64,000 nucleotides of DNA from CBDIDH01 sp965277595 (lineage in GTDB: Bacteria; Planctomycetota; Planctomycetia; Isosphaerales; Isosphaeraceae). Shown here one piece after another: positions 9,088 to 17,912 of the stretch. Each line of letters opens with the position of its first letter. The stretch's first letter is position 1. Made by a program: the position numbers and the translations under genes. A model generated the notes under the pieces. It ran no database searches. It was given only the letters and a program-made list of their open reading frames with translations, and was not told the origin of the DNA. The stretch covers positions 2,046,001 to 2,110,000 of the forward strand of contig CBDIDH010000001.1 in assembly GCA_965277595.1 (NCBI GenBank), in the 5' to 3' direction.

Positions 9088-9203
9088 AATGGCCGATGGC
9101 CGAGGACCAAGGACCGAGAAAAATCGAAAAACAGGAAAGTCGGGCAAAAATCTGAACGCCCTTTGTTTTCGGTCATCGGTTCTCGGTCATCGGTCATCAA
9201 TAG
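9088..9203. repeat. Heptamer inverted repeat between pheA and the DAHP synthase gene
   Basis: The left arm (ATGGCCGATGGCCGAGGACC) and right arm (CGGTCATCGGTTCTCGG, then CGGTCATC) are complementary heptamer arrays separated by about 55 bases. Both flanking genes are on the plus strand, so the hairpin could sit in a read-through transcript or end the pheA message. Confidence 0.75.
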
Positions 9204-9239
9204 AGAAGAATACGGCCCTGGTCGAGGGGCGGTGCCATC

Positions 9240-9268
9240 TTCCCGAACGGTCGGACCTTGGTTAGAAT
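9240..9268 (+). promoter_or_regulatory. Candidate promoter of the DAHP synthase gene
   Basis: A good -10 box TAGAAT at 9263-9268 lies about 87 bases before the start codon. The hexamer 17 bases upstream (TTCCCG) is a poor -35 match. It lies just after the repeat, which would give the gene its own start of transcription. Confidence 0.25.
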
Positions 9269-9354
9269 GATCGATTCCACCCTGCTCAAGCCGGCCGGAG
9301 CAGGCCCTCACGATTCCAGTTCGACGCGAACGAACGACCGCACCGAGGACGACG

Positions 9355-10392
9355 ATGATCATCGTGCTGAAGCCGCACCAGACCCCCGAAGTGGTCAAAC
9401 ACGTTCTCGAACGGATCGAGGCGATGGGGTTCACGCCCCACCTGAGCCAGGGGGTGGCGCGGACGATCATCGGCGTGATCGGTGACGAGGACAAGCTTCA
9501 GGTCGAGCCCTTGCAAGCGATTCCGGGCGTCGAGCAGGTCGTGCCAATCCTGAAACCTTATAAGCTGGCGAGCCGCGAGTTTCATGCCGAGGATTCGGTC
9601 TTCGACATCAAGGGCATCCGCGTCGGCGGCGGCCACCTGATGATGATCGCCGGCCCCTGCGCGATTGAAGGCGAGGCGATTCTTAATGAGATCGCCGGGA
9701 AGGTACGCGAGGCCGGGGCGAATGTCCTTCGCGGCGGAGCCTTCAAGCCGAGGACGAGTCCGTACAGCTTTCAGGGACTTGGTGAAGACGGCCTGAAGAT
9801 GCTCAAGGCGGCCGGGGAACGGCACGGAATGCCCGTCGTCACCGAGGTCATGGACCCTCGACAGGTTGAACTCGTCGATCGATACGCCGACATTCTTCAG
9901 ATCGGCGCGCGGAACATGCAGAATTTTGACCTCCTCAAAGAGGTGGGCAAGACCCGGACGCCGGTCCTCTTGAAGCGGGGAATGAGCGCGACGGTCAAGG
10001 ATCTCTTGATGTCGGCCGAGTACGTCCTGGCGCAGGGGAACAAGGAAGTCATTCTCTGCGAGCGCGGGGTGAGGACTTTCGAGGATTCGACGCGGAACAC
10101 GCTCGACCTGTCGATCGTTCCGAACGCGAAGGGGCTGAGCCATCTGCCGATCATCGTCGACCCGAGCCACGCGACGGGTCGGCCCGACCTGATTCCGGCG
10201 ATGGCACGCGCGGGAATCGCGGCGGGGGCCGACGGGATTCATATCGAGGTCCACTCGTGCCCGGAAAAAGCGCTTTCGGACGGCCCGCAAGCCCTTTTGC
10301 CCGAGAAGTACGCCCGCCTGATGGACGAGCTTCGCCAGCTCGCCGAGGTTCTGGGCAAGACGATCGACGCCTGTGAAGAGGTGCCTGTTTGA
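9355..10392 (+). CDS. aroF: 3-deoxy-7-phosphoheptulonate synthase (DAHP synthase, type I beta)
   Basis: The 345-residue enzyme condenses phosphoenolpyruvate and erythrose 4-phosphate, the first step of the shikimate pathway. Residues 1-70 are a ferredoxin-like regulatory domain (MIIVLKPHQTPEVV) typical of the type I beta group. The barrel domain carries IAGPCAIE, GGAFKPRTSPYSFQG, VLLKRGM, ILCERGVRTFE and DPSHATG, which supply substrate and metal ligands. The stop codon overlaps the tpiA start by one base (TGATG), so the two are translationally coupled. The symbol is used for the family; aroG or aroA are names used in other species. Confidence 0.95.
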   Translation: MIIVLKPHQTPEVVKHVLERIEAMGFTPHLSQGVARTIIGVIGDEDKLQVEPLQAIPGVEQVVPILKPYKLASREFHAEDSVFDIKGIRVGGGHLMMIAGPCAIEGEAILNEIAGKVREAGANVLRGGAFKPRTSPYSFQGLGEDGLKMLKAAGERHGMPVVTEVMDPRQVELVDRYADILQIGARNMQNFDLLKEVGKTRTPVLLKRGMSATVKDLLMSAEYVLAQGNKEVILCERGVRTFEDSTRNTLDLSIVPNAKGLSHLPIIVDPSHATGRPDLIPAMARAGIAAGADGIHIEVHSCPEKALSDGPQALLPEKYARLMDELRQLAEVLGKTIDACEEVPV

Positions 10393-11180
10393 TGCGAACG
10401 CTGTTCATTGCCGGTAACTGGAAGATGAATCCGCTGAACACCGAAGGGGCCCTGGCCCTGGCCGAGGCCGTCAAGGCCGGAGTCGGTCAGGCGACCGACG
10501 TCCGCGTGGCGCTCTGTCCCCCCGCGGTCTTTCTTCACGCCGTGGACAAGGCCCTGGCCGGTTCGCCGATCGGCCTGGGTGCGCAAAACATGCACTGGAA
10601 GAAAGAGGGCGCGTACACGGGCGAGCTTTCCGGGGCGATGCTCAATGACGCCGGTTGCACGCACGTCATTCTCGGCCACAGCGAGCGACGACATGGAATG
10701 GGCGAGACCGATGCGCAGGTGAACGCCAAGCTGCACGCGGCGCTGGAAGTCGGCCTGATTCCGATCGTCTGCATTGGCGAAACCGAGCAGGAGCGCGAGG
10801 CCGGGCAGACCGAGGACGTCGTCGCCGGTCAACTTGCCGGTTCGCTCGCGGCGATTTCCGCCGTGCAGATGGCCGGGATCGTGCTCGCGTATGAGCCGGT
10901 CTGGGCGATCGGCACCGGCAAGACAGCCAGTCCGGCACAGGCGCAAGAGGTTCATGCCTTCATCCGTTCGAAACTGACATCCACCTATGACGAGGCGACG
11001 GCCGGCCGGGTTGTCGTCCAGTACGGGGGAAGCGTCAAGCCGGAGAACGCCGCGGAGCTGCTCTCGGCCGCCGACATTGACGGAGCGCTCGTCGGCGGAG
11101 CCAGTCTCAAGGCGGCGGACTTCCTTGGGATCATCAAAGCGGCCCAGGAGGTCGCGACCGCCGGCAAGTCGGCGTCCTGA
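10392..11180 (+). CDS. tpiA: Triose-phosphate isomerase
   Basis: The 262-residue TIM barrel interconverts dihydroxyacetone phosphate and glyceraldehyde 3-phosphate in glycolysis. Catalytic signatures are all present: substrate-binding Asn/Lys in AGNWKMN near the N-terminus, His in ILGHSERR, the catalytic Glu in AYEPVWAIGTGK, and the phosphate-binding loop YGGSVKPEN. The start is taken as the ATG overlapping the stop of the DAHP synthase gene by one base; a TTG one codon upstream is possible but less likely. The length is normal. It is followed by secG after 59 bases, an arrangement common in bacteria. Confidence 0.97.
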   Translation: MRTLFIAGNWKMNPLNTEGALALAEAVKAGVGQATDVRVALCPPAVFLHAVDKALAGSPIGLGAQNMHWKKEGAYTGELSGAMLNDAGCTHVILGHSERRHGMGETDAQVNAKLHAALEVGLIPIVCIGETEQEREAGQTEDVVAGQLAGSLAAISAVQMAGIVLAYEPVWAIGTGKTASPAQAQEVHAFIRSKLTSTYDEATAGRVVVQYGGSVKPENAAELLSAADIDGALVGGASLKAADFLGIIKAAQEVATAGKSAS

Positions 11181-11239
11181 CCGCAACAGCCTGGTTTCCA
11201 GGACTTCCGCATACCTCCAAGGACCGAAGGATAACGGCC

Positions 11240-11704
11240 GTGGCTATTTTGAGTGCGATCATCAACGCCCTGATCGTCCTGACCTGCCTGTTCCTGATCT
11301 GCCTGATCCTGATTCAGCGCGGCAAAGGGGGAGGGCTCGCCGGTGCCTTTGGAGGCGTCGGCGGTTCGAGCGCCTTCGGAACAAAATCGGGCGACGTCTT
11401 TACCCGGGTGACGATGATCGTCGCCTCGGTCTGGATCGTCCTGAGCATGATTTCCGTCGTCCTGTACAACCAGGGGGGGCAATCCGCCTGGGGGAATGAC
11501 GCCAGCGCCTCGGCCTCGAAAGAGGTTGCCCCCAAGGCAGGCAAGACCGCGACCGGGACGACGACGACGACGACAAACTCGGACGCGAAGACGTCAAAGA
11601 CGACCACGGAAACCGCCCCGGCGCCCCTTCCTTCCGAGAAGGCGAGCACGACCGAGGCTCCCGCCATTCCCGACATGCCCTTCGCGCCGGATGTGAAGAA
11701 GTAA
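11240..11704 (+). CDS. secG: Preprotein translocase subunit SecG
   Basis: This small subunit of the SecYEG channel has two membrane helices, about residues 5-25 and 52-74, around the conserved loop IQRGKGGGLAGAFGG. It starts with GTG. At 154 residues it is longer than the usual 75-120 because of a C-terminal tail very rich in Thr, Ala and Lys (residues about 90-145), which is low complexity and probably disordered. It follows tpiA on the same strand. A tetranucleotide repeat begins at its stop codon. Confidence 0.92.
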   Translation: MAILSAIINALIVLTCLFLICLILIQRGKGGGLAGAFGGVGGSSAFGTKSGDVFTRVTMIVASVWIVLSMISVVLYNQGGQSAWGNDASASASKEVAPKAGKTATGTTTTTTNSDAKTSKTTTETAPAPLPSEKASTTEAPAIPDMPFAPDVKK

Positions 11705-11724
11705 GTGAGTGAGTAAGTAAGTCA
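11701..11724 (+). repeat. Tetranucleotide repeat at the secG stop codon
   Basis: Six near-identical tetramers (GTAA GTGA GTGA GTAA GTAA GTCA) run through and past the secG stop codon. Such tracts can change length by slippage, but here additional units would be untranslated. Confidence 0.7.
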
Positions 11725-11848
11725 ATCAAGCTCGCTCTCTGGCCGGACTTTTGACGGCGTCGCGGCGGTTCACGATCGGGATCGCCGAGCCATTCTTGTT
11801 CTGTTCTCATCTGTTCTGATCTGATTCGTTGAGAGGCGAGGTTCTCCT

Positions 11849-12721
11849 TTGCTGCTGAGCATGACTGGTTTCGGCGAGGCCCGGCAACAGACGGACCGCT
11901 GGTCGGCCGTCGTCGAGGTGCGGACGGTGAACAACCGCCACTTCAAGCTCTCCGCCAAGCTCACCGACCCCTTCGGAGCGCTCGAACCAGACCTGGAACG
12001 GCTCGTCCGCGAGTCAGTCCGGCGCGGGACGGTCACGCTTCAGGTGCGCGTCGACCGCCCCCGGCGCGCGGAGGACTACCGGATCAATACGGTTGCCCTG
12101 GCCAGCTATCACGCGCAACTGAACGCGCTGGAATGCCACCCGAACGTTGACATCGCCGCGCTTTTGGTCTTGCCGGGCATCGTCGAGGAGCGGAAACCGT
12201 CGGGCGATGACCCTCACGAAGACTGGCCCGCGCTGGCGGCGATCGTCTCCGAGGCCCTTCAAAAACTTCAAGGCTCTCGGGCCGACGAGGGGCGGGCGAT
12301 GGCCGATGAACTCCTCGTCCTGGGCAAGGAAGTCGCCTTGAACCTTGATCGGATCGCCGAGCGCGGACCGGAAGTCGTCGCGGCCTATCAAAAGCGGATC
12401 GTCGAACGTGTGCAAGTGCTCGTCCAAGGGCAGGGGATCACCGTCGAGCCCAAGGACCTGATCCGCGAGGTCGCCATCCTCGCCGAACGGGCCGACATCA
12501 GCGAGGAGATCGTCCGGCTTCGGGCGCACCTGGGGCAGTATGTCGAGGTGATCCACGAGCCGGAGAGCGCGGGCCGCAAGCTGGAATTCGTCGTTCAGGA
12601 AATGGGCCGCGAGACCAATACGATCGGTTCCAAGGCGAACGACGTCGAGATTAGCCGGTCAGTCGTCGAGATCAAGGGGGCCCTGGAGAAGATCCGGGAA
12701 CTCATCCAGAATGTCGAGTAA
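11849..12721 (+). CDS. yicC: YicC/YloC-family endoribonuclease
   Basis: The 290-residue protein starts MLLSMTGFGEA, the family hallmark (usually MIRSMTGFG), and contains the second conserved block near the C-terminus (ELEFVVQEMGRE-like segment, here KLEFVVQEMGRE) followed by NTIGSKANDVEIS. The family has been shown to cleave RNA and affect small RNA turnover. A TTG start is used, with a purine-rich GAGAGGCGAG upstream. It is followed by gmk, rpoZ and ftsK on the same strand; yicC-gmk-rpoZ is a widely conserved order. Confidence 0.92.
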   Translation: MLLSMTGFGEARQQTDRWSAVVEVRTVNNRHFKLSAKLTDPFGALEPDLERLVRESVRRGTVTLQVRVDRPRRAEDYRINTVALASYHAQLNALECHPNVDIAALLVLPGIVEERKPSGDDPHEDWPALAAIVSEALQKLQGSRADEGRAMADELLVLGKEVALNLDRIAERGPEVVAAYQKRIVERVQVLVQGQGITVEPKDLIREVAILAERADISEEIVRLRAHLGQYVEVIHEPESAGRKLEFVVQEMGRETNTIGSKANDVEISRSVVEIKGALEKIRELIQNVE

Positions 12722-12747
12722 TTGGCTTCGCCCGAGCGCCGGAGTGG

Positions 12748-13344
12748 ATGTTCATGTGGGTTGACGGCTGGGGGCACTTGCCGGGTCAACTCGTCGTCGT
12801 CTCGGGACCTTCGGGATCGGGCAAGTCGTCGGTGATTCGCCAGGCCCTGGAAACGGGGGGGCTGAACCTCCGGCTCTCGGTCTCGGCGACGACCCGAGCC
12901 CCGAGGCCCGGCGAGGTGAACGGGGTCGATTATCATTTTTTGACGGCGGCTGAGTTTGAGAAAGCGCTCAAGGGTCAGGAGTTTCTGGAGTCGGCGACCT
13001 ACAACGAAAACTTTTATGGAACGCCCTCGAAACCTGTTTATGAGAGTTTGAAGACCGGCCAGTCGGTGCTTCTGGAAATCGAGGTCGAGGGGGCGAAGCA
13101 GGTGCGTGAGTCGGCCCCGACAGCGCTCTTTGTGTTCATCCGAACGCCTCGTTTTCAAGACCTGGAAGAACGCCTCCGAGGACGTGGCACCGAGACCGAC
13201 GCGGCCATTCTCCGCCGCCTGAAGGCCGCCCGACGGGAACTGGCCGAGGCCCACTGGTACGACCACCAGATTGTCAACGACGACTTCGACCGTTGCGTCG
13301 AAGAATTCAAGGCGCTGCTGAAAGCCAATGGTTGTGGAGGTTGA
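12748..13344 (+). CDS. gmk: Guanylate kinase
   Basis: The 198-residue enzyme phosphorylates GMP to GDP with ATP. It has the P-loop GPSGSGKSS, the GMP-binding segment SVSATTRAPRPGEVNGVDYHF, and the lid with EFLESATYNENFYGTP. The length matches the family (about 200). Two nearby ATGs (12748 and 12754) are both possible starts. The 3' end overlaps rpoZ by 17 bases, a sign of coupled translation. Confidence 0.96.
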   Translation: MFMWVDGWGHLPGQLVVVSGPSGSGKSSVIRQALETGGLNLRLSVSATTRAPRPGEVNGVDYHFLTAAEFEKALKGQEFLESATYNENFYGTPSKPVYESLKTGQSVLLEIEVEGAKQVRESAPTALFVFIRTPRFQDLEERLRGRGTETDAAILRRLKAARRELAEAHWYDHQIVNDDFDRCVEEFKALLKANGCGG

Positions 13345-13618
13345 TCACCCGATGCTTGAAGAATTGAAAGAAGAAAAAATCGTCAACAAGGTTGGCGGCC
13401 GGTTCAAGCTCTCAACGCTCATTCAAAAGCGAATGATCGCCCTGAACCAGGGGGCCAGGCCGCTCGTCGAGAATCGCGGCGTTGACAAGATGACGATCGT
13501 GATTCAGGAGATCATGCAGGACAAGATCTACCTCGACCTGACCGGCAACGTCCAGACAAGCGAGGCCACCGAGGAGATCGAGGGAGGCATCGTCGACCTT
13601 ACCCAGCCCCCCGACTGA
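13328..13618 (+). CDS. rpoZ: RNA polymerase omega subunit
   Basis: The 96-residue protein has the omega core (KVGGRFKLSTLIQKRMIALNQ, then ARPLVE) that wraps the beta-prime C-terminus and helps RNA polymerase assembly. The C-terminal part after residue 60 diverges from the E. coli protein. It overlaps gmk by 17 bases. An ATG eight codons in (13352) is an alternative start without overlap. Confidence 0.85.
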   Translation: MVVEVDHPMLEELKEEKIVNKVGGRFKLSTLIQKRMIALNQGARPLVENRGVDKMTIVIQEIMQDKIYLDLTGNVQTSEATEEIEGGIVDLTQPPD

Positions 13619-13905
13619 ACCGTCTCGAAATGACTCGATCTGGCCCGACCTGAACGTCTGTCCGGCGTTCGGGTTGGACCAGCGAAACGCGTTCGCGGGG
13701 TCCTCCGGTTGTCGGGTCTGGAGGTCGTGCCGGGTTTGCGTTCGAGGGGTGGAAACGGACCCCTGGAGTCGGCCCGAAACGCGAAAGCCGACGGGTTTCT
13801 CGGCCGATCAAGACAAGGCGGGACCGGCATCGCCATCGTTTGACCGCGTGTGTCACGAGGTGGACCTGGCCGGGCCGTCGAGAGTCTGCGCCGAGGACCC
13901 GTTTG

Positions 13906-16200
13906 ATGCTGAATCGTCAGAGCCTGGCGCGGTCTGCCCCGGCCTGGGGCTTGCTTCTGGCCACGATCTTCGTGGCTCTGAGCCTGCTGGGTTACCAACC
14001 GGCCGATGCGCCCGGGTTGGCCTCCTTGCCGGCCAATGATCCGCCGAACAACCCGTGCGGACCGGTTGGTGCTGCGCTGGCGCACCTGATGTTCATGACG
14101 GTCGGCTGGTCCTCGTACTTGCTGCTTTACACGGTCTTCGCGCTGGATTTCCTCCTCTTTCTGCGTCGTCCGATACCGGACAAGGCGATGCGGGCGAGCG
14201 GCCTTCTGATGGTCGTCGGGGTGCTCGCGGCGTTGATTCAGTGGTTCCGCCCAGGGCTAAGCCCGAGTCATCCCGTGGGGAGCGGCGGTTACCTGGGCGC
14301 GCTCGTCGCAACGACCCTGGAAGGGCATTTCGGGTTCGCCGGGATGTTCCTGATCCTCGGGGCAACCGCCCTGATCGGCCTGACGCTCTGTTACGACGCC
14401 GTCTTTGTCTGGCCGGTTTCCGAAGTTCTGGCGCTTGCGCGACGTCCGCGCCCGAGGCGCGCCGTTGAGCCGGTCCAGGTCGCGACGCCGGGCACCGCGT
14501 TGATGCTCGCCGAGCCGACGTTTGAGGTCGTCGGGTCGAACACTCTGGCCCCCTTGCCGATTGTTTCAGGCGGCGTTAACGTGCCTCATACGCCCGAAGC
14601 CCCGCGCGCGCCCGTCGTGGTGAACGCGGCCTCGCGCGCCGTGGCGGCCTCCGCGGCGGTGGGTTCGGGTCTCGCGGTGATGCGGCCCGCCGACGGCTCG
14701 TATCAACCGCCGCCGCTGGAATTGCTCGAACCGGCGACACCGTTTCCGATCCAGGACCACGAGGCGAAGATCAACGCGCGGGCCTTGCTTCTGGAACGGA
14801 CGCTCCTCGACTTTGGCTATCAGGTCCGCGTCGTTCAGATCGATACCGGACCGGTGATCACGCAGTTCGAGATCGAGCTTGAGGCGGGGCTGAGGGTGTC
14901 GAAGGTCATTGGCCTGGCCGACGACCTGGCGATTGCCCTGGCCGTGCCGAGCGTTCGGATCGTGGCGCCGATTCCGGGCAAGACGACGGTCGGCATCGAG
15001 GTTCCCAACGAGCACAGGGCGATGGTTCGGCTCGGCGAGGTCATGTCGGCGATCGGCGGTCAGACCGAGAAGACGCCCAGGGTTCCGCTCTATCTTGGCA
15101 AGGACGTGAAGGGCGTTCCGCTCGCCTTTGACCTGGCCGACATGCCCCACCTGCTCATCGCCGGGCGCACCGGGACGGGCAAATCGGTCTGCCTGAACGC
15201 GATGATTCTCTCGATCCTGATGAGCAAGCGGCCGGATGAGGTCAAGCTCATCCTGATGGACCCGAAGAAGGTCGAGATGACGCAGTTCAAGCGTCTTCCG
15301 CACCTGATGCACCCGGTGGTGACCGACGACAAGAAATTTGAGCCGCTGCTCGCCTGGCTCTGCGACAAGATGGATGAGCGCTACGGCTATCTCGCCCGGG
15401 CCGGGGTGCGGAACACGCACACGTATAACCAGCTTGGCCCCGACGAGATCCTCGCCCGGCTCAAGCCCGAGGACGACGAGGAACGGAAGCGGATTCCGAC
15501 CTATATGCCGTACATCGTCATCGTCATCGACGAGCTTGCCGAGATGATGATGACCGGCGGCAAGGAGATCGAGACGCACATCGTTCGCCTCGCCCAGAAA
15601 GCACGCGCCGCGGGCATTCACCTGATCGTCGCCACGCAAAAGCCGACCGTCGATGTCATCACGGGCCTGATCAAGGGAAACCTCCCCGCGCGAATTGCGT
15701 TTCAGGTTTCCAGTAAAGGAGATTCGCGGGTCGTTCTCGACGAGATGGGGGCGGACAAACTGCTCGGCAACGGCGACATGCTGTTCCTCTTCCCGGGAAC
15801 CTCGCACATCATCCGGGCGCAGGGGACGTATGTCTCGGATCGCGAGGTTGAGCGGGTCTGTCAGTACCTAGAACAGTACCCGGTCGAGTTCAACCGCGAG
15901 ATGATGCAGCTTCAGGTCGGCGGCGCTCCTGGCAAGGAACGGGGCGAGGCCCTCAAACAGCGCGAGGAACTGTACGAACCGGCCATCGAGATCATCATTC
16001 GCGAAGGGCGAGGGTCGTGCTCGCTGCTTCAAAGGGCACTCGGGATCGGTTACGGCCGCGCTGCTCGGCTGATTGACTACATGGCCGAGGACGGTATTCT
16101 CGGCGAGTTCAAGAGCGGTTCGGCGCGCGAGGTGCTCTACACGATGGAAGAGTGGGAAGCGCTCAAGAATGGCGAGGGGTCGTCGAACTCCGCCGCCTGA
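13906..16200 (+). CDS. ftsK: DNA translocase FtsK/SpoIIIE
   Basis: The 764-residue protein pumps DNA through the closing septum and helps resolve chromosome dimers. The N-terminus has four membrane helices (about residues 10-30, 60-85, 95-113, 140-165). A short Pro/Ala-rich linker follows. The motor has Walker A GRTGTGKSVCLNAM and Walker B IVIVIDELAEMMM. The C-terminal gamma winged helix (GRGSCSLLQRALGIGYGRAARLID) reads KOPS-like DNA signals. ATG 13906 is chosen since it precedes the first helix and has GAGG upstream; an upstream in-frame start would add a basic stretch. The gap of 287 bases after rpoZ shows no other gene. Confidence 0.95.
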   Translation: MLNRQSLARSAPAWGLLLATIFVALSLLGYQPADAPGLASLPANDPPNNPCGPVGAALAHLMFMTVGWSSYLLLYTVFALDFLLFLRRPIPDKAMRASGLLMVVGVLAALIQWFRPGLSPSHPVGSGGYLGALVATTLEGHFGFAGMFLILGATALIGLTLCYDAVFVWPVSEVLALARRPRPRRAVEPVQVATPGTALMLAEPTFEVVGSNTLAPLPIVSGGVNVPHTPEAPRAPVVVNAASRAVAASAAVGSGLAVMRPADGSYQPPPLELLEPATPFPIQDHEAKINARALLLERTLLDFGYQVRVVQIDTGPVITQFEIELEAGLRVSKVIGLADDLAIALAVPSVRIVAPIPGKTTVGIEVPNEHRAMVRLGEVMSAIGGQTEKTPRVPLYLGKDVKGVPLAFDLADMPHLLIAGRTGTGKSVCLNAMILSILMSKRPDEVKLILMDPKKVEMTQFKRLPHLMHPVVTDDKKFEPLLAWLCDKMDERYGYLARAGVRNTHTYNQLGPDEILARLKPEDDEERKRIPTYMPYIVIVIDELAEMMMTGGKEIETHIVRLAQKARAAGIHLIVATQKPTVDVITGLIKGNLPARIAFQVSSKGDSRVVLDEMGADKLLGNGDMLFLFPGTSHIIRAQGTYVSDREVERVCQYLEQYPVEFNREMMQLQVGGAPGKERGEALKQREELYEPAIEIIIREGRGSCSLLQRALGIGYGRAARLIDYMAEDGILGEFKSGSAREVLYTMEEWEALKNGEGSSNSAA

Positions 16201-16216
16201 TCGGGTTGGAAGGCGA

Positions 16217-16846
16217 TCACCATTCGATCGGATTCTCGGCCGGTTCCACAACCTGATTGAGCGCGACGGCGGTCCACGCGTGGCCGTCGTGACGAAGGTC
16301 GTTCACGGCGGCGTTGTCGATCTTGTAGACCGGAAAATCGGCCGGGCCTTGGCCTTTTAAAAGCGCGCAGAGCAAGACGCGGATCACGACGCCGTGCGCG
16401 ACGATGACGAGTGTCTGGCCGGGTGCCCTGGACACGAGGCGTTCGATGATGGGGACGACCCGGGCGCGGATCTGGGCGTACGATTCGCCCCCTTCGTGGG
16501 AATAATCAACGTCGCCGGCCGTCCAGCGGCGTTTGGCCTCGTCGTAGGCGGACATGCCGTCAAGACGGCTCAGGCCGCTGAGGGGTCCCATCTTGCGTTC
16601 GTGAAGGTCGGGTTCGATGAGGGGAGTTAATGCGCAGGCGCGACCGATCGCCTCGGCGGTCTGGCGGGCGCGAAGCATGGCCGAGGTGTGAAGGGCGTCG
16701 GTCCGAAGGATCGATAAGGACCGGGCGACCGACTCGGCCTGCGAGAAACCGCGAGGGCCGAGGCCGATATCCGACTCGGCGCCGTGGAAGCGATCGGGGG
16801 CGGAGGTCTCGGCGTGACGGAGCAAGAGGACGCGAGTTTCCGACAT
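16217..16846 (-). CDS. Histidine phosphatase family protein
   Basis: The 209-residue protein belongs to the phosphoglycerate mutase-like superfamily. The catalytic His is in LLLRHAE at the N-terminus (usual RHG here RHA), and the second His is in VIVAHGVVIRVLL. These act with conserved Arg and Glu to take phosphate from small substrates. The substrate cannot be read from sequence; GpmB-, CobC- or SixA-like roles are possible. It converges with ftsK and is transcribed away from the adenylate-kinase-like gene. Confidence 0.85.
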   Translation of the reverse strand: MSETRVLLLRHAETSAPDRFHGAESDIGLGPRGFSQAESVARSLSILRTDALHTSAMLRARQTAEAIGRACALTPLIEPDLHERKMGPLSGLSRLDGMSAYDEAKRRWTAGDVDYSHEGGESYAQIRARVVPIIERLVSRAPGQTLVIVAHGVVIRVLLCALLKGQGPADFPVYKIDNAAVNDLRHDGHAWTAVALNQVVEPAENPIEW

Positions 16847-17035
16847 TGAGACTTGCCCCCTGAGGAGAGACTGAGCATCATGGTTGCGGTCGAGACGTTC
16901 GACCCGGGTCCACTCTCCCCGGTCCGCCGCGCGTCAACTCATTTCGGGACGCGGCGGGCACGGCACGGCCTCCCCCCCTTTTTCCACGCCAAAAGGCCCA
17001 GGTTCGACCTGTCCAGAATCGAAGAGGATTCGCCA

Positions 17036-17671
17036 ATGGCCGACAGCCCCAAGTATCGCTCCATCCTCCTGTTCGGGATGCCCGGTTCCGGCAAGGGCAC
17101 CCAGGGGATGGTCCTCGGCCAGCTCCCCGGCCTGATCCACGTCTCAATGGGCGAGGTCTTCCGCAAGATCCCCCGGTACGGCCGGTTCGGTCAGGAGATC
17201 GCCAAGTATACTTCTCAAGGGGCTCTGGTGCCCGACGACCTCACCGTGCGGATCTGGGAAAACCATATCCGCATTCTCGAAATGCAGGAACTCTTTCTTC
17301 CCGAGGAACACACCCTCGTCCTCGACGGCCTGCCAAGGAACTACGCCCAGGCCGCGCGCCTGGATTCGATTCTTCAGGTGATTCAGATCTTCCACCTGCA
17401 TATCAGCGACACCGGCAAGGCGACCGAGCGTCTCAAGGTTCGCGCCCTTCGCGAAAATCGTCTCGACGACATGAACGAGGAGGTCATCCGTCGTCGCCTC
17501 GATACCTATTACGAGGAGACCTTCAAGACGTTGAGCTTCTACACTCCCGAATTGAGCTTTGACATCGACGCCGGTCAGACTCCGCTCGACGTCCTCCGCG
17601 ACATTGTGAATCGCCTTTCCGAGATTCAGAAGATTCGACGCGCCGGCCGGGCCAAGCCGCCGCTCTGGTGA
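17036..17671 (+). CDS. Adenylate kinase-like nucleoside monophosphate kinase
   Basis: The 211-residue protein has the P-loop GMPGSGKGTQ and the NMP kinase signature LVLDGLPRN (usually DGFPRt), so it should transfer phosphate from ATP to an NMP. It differs from standard Adk: the NMP-binding segment reads HVSMGEVFRKI instead of the usual STGDMLR, and the lid is short with no zinc Cys set. It may have altered nucleotide preference. ATG 17036 is chosen with AAGAGGA upstream; the open frame extends 61 codons further up with no domain content. Confidence 0.85.
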   Translation: MADSPKYRSILLFGMPGSGKGTQGMVLGQLPGLIHVSMGEVFRKIPRYGRFGQEIAKYTSQGALVPDDLTVRIWENHIRILEMQELFLPEEHTLVLDGLPRNYAQAARLDSILQVIQIFHLHISDTGKATERLKVRALRENRLDDMNEEVIRRRLDTYYEETFKTLSFYTPELSFDIDAGQTPLDVLRDIVNRLSEIQKIRRAGRAKPPLW

Positions 17672-17712
17672 TCGGGCAAAACGCGGCTACAAATTAATGC
17701 AAGCTCTGTCTC

Positions 17713-17793
17713 GACAATGACCAATGACCAATGTCTGATGACCAAGGGGAGAATTTTTCGGGCATCGGTCATCGGGATCTCGCAATCTTCCTC
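17713..17793. repeat. Heptamer inverted repeat between the kinase and OPT genes
   Basis: The left arm has two exact copies of CAATGAC followed by CAATGTCTGATGACC; the right arm has GGCATCGGTCATCGG and ends in TCTCGCAATCTTCCTC, resembling the GCAATCCTCC end of the long forms. Confidence 0.7.
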
Positions 17794-17829
17794 GCTCGTT
17801 TTCCTGGGGCCTTTGCGTCGGGTCGCGTC

Positions 17830-17846
17830 TTGGTTAAGGTGTTGCG
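17830..17846 (+). promoter_or_regulatory. Possible sigma-54-like promoter of the OPT transporter gene
   Basis: TTGG (17830-17833) and TTGC (17842-17845) have the GG-N10-GC spacing of a -24/-12 promoter, about 65 bases before the start codon. The bases after GG (TTA) deviate from CAC. A sigma-70-like TTGCGA...TATACC pair overlaps it, so the class is uncertain. Confidence 0.25.
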
Positions 17847-17912
17847 AGGTTCGGCCAAGCAGGGTTATACCGCGCAAACTGTCGGCCAGGACCAGGAACG
17901 AGTGATCCAACG

